Of a DNA stretch of 64,000 bases, positions 35,268 through 46,313 are shown in pieces. The translations under genes were made by a program, and so were the position numbers. The stretch spans positions 1-64,000 of the forward strand of contig NZ_JAKNQL010000017.1 of assembly GCF_022662375.1 (NCBI RefSeq), in the 5' to 3' direction. This DNA is from Pseudomonas sp. CROZ-RG-20F-R04-15 (GTDB lineage: Bacteria; Pseudomonadota; Gammaproteobacteria; Pseudomonadales; Pseudomonadaceae). Under the pieces are notes generated by a model. That model made no database searches, was not told where the DNA came from, and worked only from the letters and a program-made list of their open reading frames with translations. Numbering within the stretch: position 1 is the stretch's first letter; each line of letters begins with the position of its first letter.

Positions 35268-35447
35268 ATGAGCCAGACTTTGACGAATTTCGACGTGATA
35301 GCACTGCTGGACAGTGACGAAGCCATCAGCGAATACCTGTCCCAGGTTCTTGCAGACGGGGATAACGAAGAGTTTCTTCGCGCAATCGGCTATGTGCTCA
35401 AGGCCTGCGCACAACCGGGGCACGTGATCAATCACCCGGTTGCTTGA
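35268..35447 (+). CDS. Truncated HI1420/HigA-like antidote protein (59 aa)
   Basis: A perfect AAGGAGG lies seven bases before the ATG. The product (MSQTLTNFDVIALLDSDEAI, SEYLSQVLADGDNEEFLRAI, GYVLKACAQPG) resembles the N-terminal half of addiction-module antidotes (F-D-x-x-x-x-L-D-x-x-E-x-I-x-x-Y-L and D-x-x-x-F-L-x-A-I-G-x-V-x-K-A). The helix-turn-helix half that normally follows is missing; the protein ends after CAQPGHVINHPVA. No intact toxin gene precedes it. A degraded frame at about 35150-35267 (SKQIKDTADYS) may be a HigB remnant. The strong ribosome-binding site suggests it is still translated. Confidence 0.6.
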   Translation: MSQTLTNFDVIALLDSDEAISEYLSQVLADGDNEEFLRAIGYVLKACAQPGHVINHPVA

Positions 35448-35503
35448 ATGCAGGGCAGCTATAGTTAACAGCCTTGGGGAAAACCGCACTCGCAGGTGCC
35501 GCC

Positions 35504-35851
35504 ATGCATATGCTCGCTCGGCTGTTGTTGACTGGCTGTCTGCTCGCTGCCACTCAGGCGCAAGCGCTGGACAGCAATTTCAATTATTACGGGCCCAACC
35601 AGCCCTTCGCCCACCCTGCCCCGTATTCACTGAGTTCGACGCCGCCCAAACCTTACGACGATACGGCGCCACAGGATTTTCTGGTGATCCCGGGTGACCA
35701 TGAGTTCTACGATTCACAACTGCCGACCGTGGCGGATGCGACGGTACGGGTGTTTATCCGCACGTACGATGCCGAGCGCGGGATTTATGTGAATGACGAG
35801 GTGCTGGATCCGGGTTGTTTGCTGGAGTGTTTGAGTCGGCAGCAGCATTGA
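35504..35851 (+). CDS. Small exported hypothetical protein
   Basis: The ATG at 35504 begins a signal peptide (MHMLARLLLTGCLLAATQAQ, cleavage near QALD). The mature part of about 93 residues is Pro/Tyr rich (NFNYYGPNQPFAHPAPYS) and ends with a double Cys (PGCLLECLSRQQH). The internal LLLTGC could also act as a lipobox, but charged and small residues follow only later, so a Sec signal is more likely. Function unknown. It lies 56 bp after the antidote-like gene and before a REPIN. Confidence 0.6.
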   Translation: MHMLARLLLTGCLLAATQAQALDSNFNYYGPNQPFAHPAPYSLSSTPPKPYDDTAPQDFLVIPGDHEFYDSQLPTVADATVRVFIRTYDAERGIYVNDEVLDPGCLLECLSRQQH

Positions 35852-35891
35852 TCCGGGTTGCCCAAACATTCTGCAGACGCCAGATAACCCT

Positions 35892-35979
35892 GTGGGAGCG
35901 AGCCTGCTCGCGAAGGCGGTGGACCAGTCAACATTGATGTCGGCTGACATGGCCTCTTCGCGAGCAGGCTCGCTCCCAC
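35892..35979. repeat. REP doublet (REPIN)
   Basis: Inverted REP units at 35892-35914 and 35957-35979 are separated by 42 bases. It lies between convergent genes, just after the exported protein and before the sigma54 regulator stop codon. Confidence 0.9.
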
Positions 35980-36002
35980 AGGGGAAATGCGGTGTGTCTG
36001 GG

Positions 36003-37433
36003 TTACCACTGCCGTTTGTCGGGGCGGGCGAGGCCGAGTTTTTCGATGCGGTAGCGCAGCATGTCGCGGCTCAGGCCGAGCAGGCGCGCGGACTTGGTGA
36101 CGTTCCAGTCGGTCTTGTCGAGCATCTTGCGCACCATGTCGCGCTCGACTTCCGGCAGGTTCATCGACTCGGTGTTGCTCGCCGGACGCGGTTCGTAGTG
36201 CATCGGTGCTTCATGAATATGCAGCGGCGGCTCGTCGACCAGGCTCATGCACACGTTGAGCTGATGCGCGGCGATGGTGTCGCTCGGCGCCAGCAGCACG
36301 GTCTGCTCGAGCATATTGCGCAGTTCGCGCACATTGCCCGGCCAGGTGTAACTGAGCAGCAACTCTTCGGCCTGCTGACTGAAATGCAGATTCGGTTTGC
36401 CATAGCGCTTGCCGTGACTGGCGAGGAAGTGCCGCGCCAACAGCAGAGTATCGTCGCCCCGGGCAAACAGGCGCGGCACCTTGATCGAAATGATCCGCAA
36501 GCGGAAAAACAGATCGCGGCGGAATTTGCCCTGCTGCACCATCTGCTCAAGGTTGCAGTTGGTTGCACTGATCACCCGCAGATTGACCTTGCGCTCCTTC
36601 ACCGAGCCAACCCGGCGAATGGTGCGGTCCTCCAGCAACTTCAAAATCTTTGCCTGCAACAGCAGGTCCATTTCACCAATTTCATCGAGAAACAGCGTGC
36701 CGCCATCCGCCGCTTCCACCAGACCAACGCGACGATCCTTGGCATCGGTGAACGCGCCTTTCTCATGCCCGAACAGCTCTGACTCGACCAGATTCGAAGG
36801 AATCGATGCGCAGTTGAATTCAATAAACGGGCCTTTGCTGCGCGGGCCGTCGAAGTGCAATGCCCGGGCCACCAGTTCTTTGCCGGTGCCGGTCTCGCCT
36901 TCGACTAAAACCGGCGGCAGATCGGTGTTGGCCATGCGTCGCTCGGCGTCGAGCAACTGGCCGATGGTGTTCTTCAGGTATTGCATCGGCGCCGAATCAC
37001 CAATCAGCGCCTGCACCCCGGATTTCTGCGCCTCGCGTTCCTGATAGAACGACAGCGTGCGCTCCATCCGTTCGGTGGCCAGGGCCTTGTCGAGCAGCAG
37101 TTTGAGTTCCTGCAGCGCGACCGGTTTGGTGACGTAATGAAAGGCGCCCTCCTTCATTGCCACCACCGCATCTTCGACATTGCCGTAACCGGTCATCATG
37201 ATCACTTTCAGATCCGGCGCGCTGACGCGCAGCTTCTGGATCAGGTCGTGGCCGCTCATGCCCGGCAGCGAGTTGTCGGTCAGCACAATGTCGGGCATGA
37301 AGGTTTCCAGTTGCGCCAGCGCGTCTTCGGCCGAATGGCAGACGGTCACCTCGAAGTCCTTGCGCTCCAGGTAGGTCTGAATATTCTCGGCCAGCAGTTC
37401 GTCATCCTCGACCAGCAGAATGCTGTGTTCCAT
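36003..37433 (-). CDS. mnxR: NtrC-family sigma54-dependent response regulator (MnxR-like)
   Basis: The 476-residue regulator has a receiver domain (LLVEDDELL, phospho-acceptor in VLTDNSLPGMSG, KPVA), an AAA+ domain (Walker A GETGTGKE, ELFGHEKGAFTDA, Walker B GGTLFLDEIGEM, R-finger region RRDLFFRL) and a Fis-type HTH (WNVTKSARLLGLSRDMLRYR). It therefore activates sigma54 promoters. The usual GAFTGA loop reads GAFTDA. It overlaps the kinase gene upstream. The order kinase, multicopper oxidase, SCO, kinase, regulator is, as I recall, that of mnxS1/mcoA/mnxS2/mnxR, which control Mn(II) oxidation in P. putida GB-1. The symbol is by context and should be treated as probable. Candidate targets are described under the promoter entries. 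Confidence 0.72.
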   Translation of the reverse strand: MEHSILLVEDDELLAENIQTYLERKDFEVTVCHSAEDALAQLETFMPDIVLTDNSLPGMSGHDLIQKLRVSAPDLKVIMMTGYGNVEDAVVAMKEGAFHYVTKPVALQELKLLLDKALATERMERTLSFYQEREAQKSGVQALIGDSAPMQYLKNTIGQLLDAERRMANTDLPPVLVEGETGTGKELVARALHFDGPRSKGPFIEFNCASIPSNLVESELFGHEKGAFTDAKDRRVGLVEAADGGTLFLDEIGEMDLLLQAKILKLLEDRTIRRVGSVKERKVNLRVISATNCNLEQMVQQGKFRRDLFFRLRIISIKVPRLFARGDDTLLLARHFLASHGKRYGKPNLHFSQQAEELLLSYTWPGNVRELRNMLEQTVLLAPSDTIAAHQLNVCMSLVDEPPLHIHEAPMHYEPRPASNTESMNLPEVERDMVRKMLDKTDWNVTKSARLLGLSRDMLRYRIEKLGLARPDKRQW

Positions 37434-38895
37434 ATTCCCCTCCCGATGCCACTTTGAAGTTGAGACTGACGCGGGTTCCTTCCTGCTCTTTGCTGGTCAA
37501 GACGACCGAGCCCTGAAAACGCTCCATGATTCTTTTGACCAACGCCAGGCCAACCCCTAGGCCGCCCTGTTTGGTGGTGAAAAACGGTTTGAACACCAAC
37601 AGTTGCTGCTGCGCGCTCATGCCCTTGCCGGTATCGCTCACGGTCATGCGCACGCTGTCGGGCTGCGGCGATTCGAATTCGACGCTGAGTACACCGCCCT
37701 TGGGCATGGCTTCCAGGGCGTTGGCAAACAGGCTATTGAGTATTTGCGTGAGCAACACCTTTTGACTGACGACCGGCGCGCAGTGTTGCGGCCTGAATCG
37801 CACTTCGACGCCACTGCGTTTGATCAATGCATCAAATGCGCCAAAGGTGTCTTCAACCGCCATCACCAGATCCACCGCCTCGCCGTCGTCATTCATCGGC
37901 CGCAGCGACACCAGCAGCTCGCGCACCCAGCGTGACATCCGATCAACCTGGCTGATGATGTCGCCAATATTGCGTTGCGCGCCGGGGCTGGCGACTTCCT
38001 GTGCCAGTTCGGCGCTGGAACGAATGGTCGCCAGCGGATTGCGCAGGCTGTGCGCCACCGCCGAGGACATCTCGCCGAGGGCGACAAAGGTTTCGTTGCT
38101 GATCAATTGTTGCTGCTGGCTCTGCAGCAGTTTCGCCGCACGACGGACGATCCAGAACAAGGCGAGAAAGATTGCCGCACCGCCGAAGCAGGTCGCTGCC
38201 CAGATCGAGGCGAATCCACGGTCGATGCGATCGACCAGATCCGCCGGTTCCTTGTAGATTTCGACCATGGCGATGACTTTGCTTTTATCGGCGTTGAACA
38301 TCGGGATGTAGTTCTCGATGAACAGGTATTTCGGTTCGCGCAGCAACTGCTGCTCGGGCTTCTCATCGTCGATCTTGTGGTAACTGGAGGACACCGCGAC
38401 TTTCATCTCGAACGACTCGTCGAGCTCGTCGTCATCCTCGAATTTGACCCCGATCAGTTCCGGATTGGTCGACCAGATCACCGTGCGATCCAGTGCATAA
38501 ACCGTGGCCAGGAGAATGTCCGGCAAGTTCTCGACGTGGTCGAGAAACTCGGCGCGGGCCGCCGCATGGGCACCCGGATCGACATCGGGAAAGTTGTCGT
38601 CCTGACGCGGGTCGAGCATTTCGCCCATGGTTCGCGCAGGGGTGATGCCTGCATGGCGTATCTCTGCCGCGCCGATGGCCTGAACAAATTGCGCGGTCAG
38701 CAGCGCATCGCGCTCGACACTTTCGGTGACCACAAAACGCGTGGAGATGTAACCGAGCCCCAGCGCCACGGCGGCGATGATGAAAAAACTCGCAAGCGAG
38801 AACCAGCGCAGCAGATTGAACTGTTCGCGCCAACTTTTGCCCATTGCCGCCGGCGTGTCCGGCGCAGATGTTTTTTGTGCTTCCAGTCGCTGCAT
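37402..38895 (-). CDS. Membrane sensor histidine kinase (MnxS-type), partner of the regulator
   Basis: From the ATG at 38895 the kinase has 497 residues: two membrane helices (LASFFIIAAVALGLGYIS and IWAATCFGGAAIFLALFW), a periplasmic sensor domain of about 190 residues between them, the H-box ALGEMSSAVAHSLRNPL, and ATPase boxes (NSLFANALEAMPKGG, DTGKGM, FFTTKQGGLGVGLALVK). It is paralogous to the kinase at 43064; the sensor domains share DPRQDxxFPDVDP, EFLDHxExLPD and IENYIPxF. It overlaps the regulator gene by 32 bases, so the two form a cognate pair. Confidence 0.87.
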   Translation of the reverse strand: MQRLEAQKTSAPDTPAAMGKSWREQFNLLRWFSLASFFIIAAVALGLGYISTRFVVTESVERDALLTAQFVQAIGAAEIRHAGITPARTMGEMLDPRQDDNFPDVDPGAHAAARAEFLDHVENLPDILLATVYALDRTVIWSTNPELIGVKFEDDDELDESFEMKVAVSSSYHKIDDEKPEQQLLREPKYLFIENYIPMFNADKSKVIAMVEIYKEPADLVDRIDRGFASIWAATCFGGAAIFLALFWIVRRAAKLLQSQQQQLISNETFVALGEMSSAVAHSLRNPLATIRSSAELAQEVASPGAQRNIGDIISQVDRMSRWVRELLVSLRPMNDDGEAVDLVMAVEDTFGAFDALIKRSGVEVRFRPQHCAPVVSQKVLLTQILNSLFANALEAMPKGGVLSVEFESPQPDSVRMTVSDTGKGMSAQQQLLVFKPFFTTKQGGLGVGLALVKRIMERFQGSVVLTSKEQEGTRVSLNFKVASGGEYGTQHSAGRG

Positions 38896-38989
38896 GGGAG
38901 TGCCCTGGAGTTTTTGTATCGGGCCAGTTACAGCCATCAGTGTAGGTGGCTCTGACCACGACACACGGTTCAATGATGCTATTTCGCCG

Positions 38990-40089
38990 CTACCGCATCT
39001 GACTCACCGTCGCGGCTGGATCGCCCGGTTTTACTGGCGTCAAAGCGCCGTCGGCCAAGGCTTTGGCGGACGGTTGCTGACGCTCGGTCTCATCGTTGAG
39101 GAAGTCGATGATCGACTGCGCGGATTGCTCATCGAGGCGCAGGTTAGGCATCGGAATTCGCTCGAACTGTTCGTAGAGTTGCAAAGCAATCGGGTCTTTT
39201 TCCGCGAGCAGGCGATCCGGTTCGCGGATCCAGCGATTCAGCCATTTCGGATCTCGATTACGCGTTACGCCAATCAGATCCGGGCCGATGCTGCGCATGC
39301 CGAGGCCCTGCCCATCCATTGGGCCGAGGCTGTGGCAGGAGGCGCAACGAGTGCGGAACAGTTCTTCGCCATTGCTCGGCGGACGAATGTCCGGGGCGTT
39401 GGCGTAGCTTTCCTCGATGCTCGGCTGCTTCCAGTTCTGCAGGGTGTTGGCCAGTTGATCGGCGAGGATCCACGGATTTTCGAACGGCGAGGCTTTCATC
39501 CAGCGCCCGGTGGTCTGATTGCCGACGATCAGGCTGAGGTTGTGATCCTTGTTGCGACCGTTGTCGACGCCTTCGATGAACAGCCCGAGCTTCTTGCGCA
39601 GGTCGGTGACGTCGTCGAATTCGCCGGTGAGAAACTTCCAGCCGGGGCCGACCTTGAAGCGCTGCGAATAGGCCTTGAGCACTGCGGGGGTGTCGCTGAG
39701 CGGGTCGATGCTGATCGAGTAGAAGAAGATGTCCTGGCCGACGCGATCGCCGAGCAGTTTCTGCACCTGGCGCAAGCGTGCGGTTTCCAGTGGGCAGGAG
39801 TCGCTGCACGATGTGAAGATGAAGTTGATCACCACCACTTTGTCTTTGATCAGGTCATCGAAGAAATGCACCTGCCGACCGTCCTGATCGGTCAGCAGGG
39901 TATTGGGGAAATAGTCGCCACCCCATGGGGTGGCGGATTCACTGGCCGCTGGTGGTTCGCCGACGCTGGCCTGGTGCGCCAGCAGCACGCGGCTGCCGAG
40001 CACACAGGCCACCAGCAGCAGCACCAGGTGCATGCCCAGCGCCCGGGAGCGCGGGGTATGCACAGGTTGGCTGTCACCGTGGCGACGGT

Positions 40090-40093
<4 letters not shown>
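38990..40093 (-). CDS. SCO1/SenC-like copper chaperone fused to cytochrome c
   Basis: The 367-residue protein has an N-terminal membrane anchor (MHLVLLLVACVLGSRVLL). A SCO1/SenC thioredoxin fold follows, with the copper-binding CSDSC (C-x3-C) in VVINFIFTSCSDSC and DHNLSLIVGNQ supplying the distal His. A C-terminal mono-heme domain has CASCH and an RIPMPNL distal-Met region. SCO proteins deliver copper, and the heme domain could pass electrons. The start overlaps the stop of the multicopper oxidase gene (ATGA), so it probably serves metallation or redox coupling of that oxidase in the periplasm. Confidence 0.88.
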
Positions 40094-42897
<2,804 letters not shown>

Positions 42898-42935
42898 CAC
42901 CAGCCGCCTCATCAAGGAAGGGGTGATGGTGTTTT

Positions 42936-42950
42936 GCAACTAGTGCGCCA
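42936..42950 (-). promoter_or_regulatory. sigma54 (-24/-12) promoter of the multicopper oxidase operon
   Basis: On the minus strand TGGCGCA-CTAG-TTGC has GG and GC exactly ten bases apart and matches the consensus TGGCACG-N4-TTGC closely. Transcription would start near 42924, leaving about 27 bases before the ATG at 42897. A sigma54 activator gene is in the same locus. Confidence 0.8.
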
Positions 42951-42995
42951 AGAAATTATTTCCAGTTGTAACAGGGACTTGGGGGTGCTGTGGGT

Positions 42996-43042
42996 TTCCC
43001 CACTCCCCGGTGACCGGGGCTTGACACCCACTGCTGGGGGAA
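42996..43042. promoter_or_regulatory. Candidate activator-binding region upstream of the oxidase promoter
   Basis: TTCCCC (42996-43001), the perfect palindrome CCCCGGTGACCGGGG (43005-43019) and CCCACTGCTGGGGGAA (43027-43042) lie 70-120 bp upstream of the inferred start. The outer half sites match the TTCCCC/GGGGAA palindromes at 44750 and 63058, though the pairing here is degenerate. Confidence 0.45.
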
Positions 43043-43063
43043 GTTCAGAGAAATTTTGCGGAT

Positions 43064-44512
43064 TTATGGGACAAGCTGAAAGGCCAGACGAACGGTGGTG
43101 CCCTCGCCTTCGCGGCTGTCGAGGGTCACGCCGCCGCCAAAGCGCTCCATGATGCGTTTGACCAGCACCAGGCCGACACCCAGACCACCGGTTTTGGTGG
43201 TGAAAAACGGCCGGAACGCCATGGTCCGTTGCTCTTCACTCATGCCCTTGCCGGTGTCGCTGAGCACCACGCACACGCCACGGTCATCGCTCGGTTCGAG
43301 GCTGACAGTCAATGTGCCGCCCTTGTCCATCGCCTCCAGCGCATTGGCCAGCAGGCTGTTGAGAATCTGCGTCAACTGCACCGGTTGGCTCAGCACCATC
43401 GGCGTATTTTGTGGATGGAACACCACCTGCACGCCGGCCTTGGCAATCTGCTGCTCGAAGGCGACAAGACTCTCGTGCAGCGTGGCGACGAGGTTCACCG
43501 GTTCCGGCTCATCGTTGAGCGGACGCAGCGATTGCAGCAGCTCGCGCACCCACTTCGACATGCGATCGACCTGACCGATGATGTCTTTGATGTTCTTTTC
43601 GGCCGGGCCGGCATCGAATTCCAGCGCCAGTTCGGCGCTGGAACGAATCGTCGCCAGCGGATTGCGCAAACTGTGCGCCACGGCGGAAGACATCTCGCCC
43701 AACGCGACAAAGGTTTCGTTGGCAATCAGTTGTTTTTGCTGGGCTGCAAGCAGAATCGCCGCGCGCCGCACGATCCAGTACAGGCCCAGATAAATCAGCC
43801 CGCCGCCCAGTGCGGTGGCCAGCCAGATCAAGGTCAAACCGCGTTCCATGCGCGCGATCAGGTCCTTGGGCTCCTTGTAGATCTCGACCATCGCCGTGAC
43901 GTTCTTGCCCTCGGCGTCGAACAGCGGGATGTAGTTCTCGATGAAGATGTAATCCGGCGGGATGACGAATTTCTGCTCCTCACGCGCCTTGTCGACGTCG
44001 TGGTAGCTGGCGGAGACCGGGATCTTTTCGTTGAAGGCGCGATCGAGATCTTCATCGGCGTGAATACTGGTACCGATCAGCACCGGGTTGGTCGACCAGA
44101 TCACTTGGCGGTCGGGGGCATAAATGTTGGCGAGGATCACGTCCGGCAGGTGTTCGATGTGGTCGAGAAATTCACCGCGCGCACCCGCCCGGGCCTGCGG
44201 ATCGACATCCGGAAAATCCTTGTCCTGGCGCGGGTCGAGCAGTTCGCCCATCGTGCGGATGTTGGGAATTGACACGTGACGCACTTCGGCTGACGCGATG
44301 GCCTGAATGAACTGCGCCGTGAGCAAGGCATCTCGCTGCACGCTTTCCTCGATCACGAACCGCGTCGACACCGCCCCAAGAGCCACGGCCACCGTGCCGA
44401 TCACCGCCATGCTGATCAGCGAAAACCAGCCCAGCAGGTTGAACGGCTGCTTGCGCGAGCCCAACCGCAGATTGCCCTCCTCGACCGGTAACGATTTCGA
44501 CTGCATGTTCAT
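43064..44512 (-). CDS. Membrane sensor histidine kinase (MnxS-type), second paralogue
   Basis: The ATG at 44512 (MNMQSKSLPVEEGN) gives 482 residues. There are two membrane helices (LISMAVIGTVAVALGAVS and LIWLATALGGGLIYLGLYW), a periplasmic sensor domain, the H-box ALGEMSSAVAHSLRNPL and ATPase boxes (NSLLANALEAMDKGG, DTGKGMSEEQ, FFTTKTGGLGVGLVLVK). The H-box is identical to that of the kinase at 37402, and the whole proteins align, so they arose by duplication and may feed one regulator. It is separated from the oxidase gene by the sigma54 promoter, so its own promoter must lie in 44513-44931. Confidence 0.87.
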   Translation of the reverse strand: MNMQSKSLPVEEGNLRLGSRKQPFNLLGWFSLISMAVIGTVAVALGAVSTRFVIEESVQRDALLTAQFIQAIASAEVRHVSIPNIRTMGELLDPRQDKDFPDVDPQARAGARGEFLDHIEHLPDVILANIYAPDRQVIWSTNPVLIGTSIHADEDLDRAFNEKIPVSASYHDVDKAREEQKFVIPPDYIFIENYIPLFDAEGKNVTAMVEIYKEPKDLIARMERGLTLIWLATALGGGLIYLGLYWIVRRAAILLAAQQKQLIANETFVALGEMSSAVAHSLRNPLATIRSSAELALEFDAGPAEKNIKDIIGQVDRMSKWVRELLQSLRPLNDEPEPVNLVATLHESLVAFEQQIAKAGVQVVFHPQNTPMVLSQPVQLTQILNSLLANALEAMDKGGTLTVSLEPSDDRGVCVVLSDTGKGMSEEQRTMAFRPFFTTKTGGLGVGLVLVKRIMERFGGGVTLDSREGEGTTVRLAFQLVP

Positions 44513-44623
44513 GGCGGCGACTTCTCTATACGTCCCTATAGGGTTATAGCCCACGGGTGGGGGTTTGCCCGGATGCGGGGAAATCGACCCGATGCACACC
44601 TCCCAAACTCACCCCAAATCCCT

Positions 44624-44710
44624 GTGGGAGCGAGCTTGCTCGCGAAGGCGGTGGGTCAGTCAATACTTTCGTCACAGGAAGTCCGCTTTCGCGAGCAGGC
44701 TCGCTCCCAC
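44624..44710. repeat. REP doublet (REPIN)
   Basis: Inverted REP units at 44624-44646 and 44688-44710 lie between the divergent kinase and secreted-protein genes, just outside the candidate activator site. Confidence 0.9.
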
Positions 44711-44749
44711 AGGTTTTTCATCCGACAGACGTTCAATGTCCTCCCCACC

Positions 44750-44767
44750 GTCCCCAATCCTGGGGAA
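44750..44767. promoter_or_regulatory. TTCCCC-N6-GGGGAA-type palindrome upstream of the secreted-protein/csgBA operon
   Basis: GTCCCC-AATCCT-GGGGAA differs from the perfect palindrome at 63058 by one base. Its centre is about 123 bp upstream of the start inferred from the -24/-12 element at 44856, a usual distance for a sigma54 activator site. Confidence 0.55.
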
Positions 44768-44855
44768 TGACGCCCTTTCCCCGCTGACCAAAAACCTGCC
44801 ACTTCTGCGCGCCAAGCCCTCTATTTCGGCCCTGTCCCGCCCATCCACCGCACCT

Positions 44856-44870
44856 TGGCATGGAAGGTGT
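44856..44870 (+). promoter_or_regulatory. Possible sigma54 promoter of the secreted-protein/csgBA operon
   Basis: TGGCATG-GAAG-GTGT matches the -24 part well, but the -12 dinucleotide is GT instead of the nearly invariant GC. The same TGGCATG-N4-GTG arrangement occurs, with GC, at 62984-62970. The start would be near 44882, 50 bases before the ATG. Confidence 0.45.
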
Positions 44871-44931
44871 ACAGGCCCTCTGCAACTGACCCATCCCCAA
44901 GGGGCAGGTACTTTGATAGAGGGATTAACTC

Positions 44932-46278
44932 ATGCACCCTTTACTGTCCAAAACCGCGACCGTCCTGGTCGTGAGCGCCTTGGCCCAGGGCATTGCCCAG
45001 GCTGCTTTGTTTGCTGTTGACCCGGGTCCGTACACGGTGGCCACTGGCGGTTTCGCCAGTTGGTATCAGGACACCCACGGTCGCACGCTGGATCTGTGCC
45101 TGTCCAAAGCACTCAGCTCACGCGTGCCGAGCACACCCGGCGCGCCTTCGTACATGTGCTCGCTGTTGCCGGCGCCCGGCATATTCGATGACGCTCAACC
45201 GCTGGCCTTCCCCAGCAACTTCCCCGACGAGGCGTTCTGGTTCACCGCTGACGGCACGATTGTCGACGCCGCGCGCGGTATCAACCTTTCGTACGGTTCG
45301 GCGATCGAAGCCGCGTTCAGTGGCGGTGACCCGGCGGAAGGCGATCAGATCAGCTTTGCGCGGATCCGCATCCGCGTCGATATCCCCACGGCCGGCACCT
45401 ACGTCATCACCCACCCGTATGGTGTCGAAGTCTTCAACATCGACACCCCTGGCCGCCGCGCGATCAACATGACCCGCGACATCGGCATCGGCACACCGAA
45501 AACCTACGACGGCGCGCTCAAGGGCGACGTCGGACCGTTTCTGCGCAGCCTCAACGGCCCCTACACCGAAACCAACCCGGTGACCGGCTCGGCCGAACAG
45601 TTTGTCGGCGATCCGAACCTTGAAGAGGCGGTGACCGGCAGCCCGTTCAACACCAACTTCATCCGCATCGAAGGCCCCAACGGCCTCGATCTGCGCACGA
45701 CGATATTTGCCGTCTCCGGCAAGTTGTCGAGCGTGGTGCGACCAACGCCAATGATCACCCAACGCAGCACCTACTCGCGCAAAGCGGGGACCAGCGCGCC
45801 GGTGGCCCAGCAGGACGTATTCGTCCTCGCACCACCAGCGCCCGGCACCGTCGCCGTGACCAGTTTCACCCCGGTGCTGAACATGACCGAAGCCAATTCC
45901 ACCGGTGCCTGGTACGCGCAATCGTCGGCCAATCCGACCGTGCCGAGCGTTCTGCAAGTGACCGCCGACAACCACTTGGCCATCGCCAGCAGCACGCCGA
46001 CCACCCTGCCCATGACCCTGACTGACCTGGTGGTGATCCAGAGCGCCCAATACAGCTTGAGCTCCGGACAACTGACCGTGGTGGCCTCGACCAGTGACGA
46101 AACCTCGCCACCGGTACTCACCGCCACCTCCGGCAGCGGCGCCGCCATCGGTGCGCTGAGCGGCGACGGCGCGGTGAAAACCCTGGCCACCGGGATCTCG
46201 CCGATACCGCCGGCCAAGGTGCGCGTGACGTCGTCCAATGGCGGCAGCGACACCGAAGAAGTGGTCATCGTGCAATGA
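44932..46278 (+). CDS. Secreted protein, curli-operon paralogue 1
   Basis: The 448-residue protein has a Sec signal peptide (TATVLVVSALAQGIAQAALF) and an N-terminal domain of about 250 residues shared with the next gene: VDPGPYT, ATG, WYQD, YMC, LLP, EAFWF, GDQISFARIRIRV, ITHPYGVEVFNID, TPGRRAIN, DIGIG, GPFLRSLNGPYTE and FVGDPNLEEAVTGSPF. The remaining 200 residues are Ser/Thr-rich and beta-strand-like. No catalytic motif is visible. GAGGG precedes the ATG. It is the first gene of a transcript leading to csgB and csgA, so a role as a curli-associated or surface protein is likely. Family not recognised. Confidence 0.75.
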   Translation: MHPLLSKTATVLVVSALAQGIAQAALFAVDPGPYTVATGGFASWYQDTHGRTLDLCLSKALSSRVPSTPGAPSYMCSLLPAPGIFDDAQPLAFPSNFPDEAFWFTADGTIVDAARGINLSYGSAIEAAFSGGDPAEGDQISFARIRIRVDIPTAGTYVITHPYGVEVFNIDTPGRRAINMTRDIGIGTPKTYDGALKGDVGPFLRSLNGPYTETNPVTGSAEQFVGDPNLEEAVTGSPFNTNFIRIEGPNGLDLRTTIFAVSGKLSSVVRPTPMITQRSTYSRKAGTSAPVAQQDVFVLAPPAPGTVAVTSFTPVLNMTEANSTGAWYAQSSANPTVPSVLQVTADNHLAIASSTPTTLPMTLTDLVVIQSAQYSLSSGQLTVVASTSDETSPPVLTATSGSGAAIGALSGDGAVKTLATGISPIPPAKVRVTSSNGGSDTEEVVIVQ

Positions 46279-46313
46279 ACGCTCACATGCCCAGATCCGC
46301 ATCAGGAGGCATC

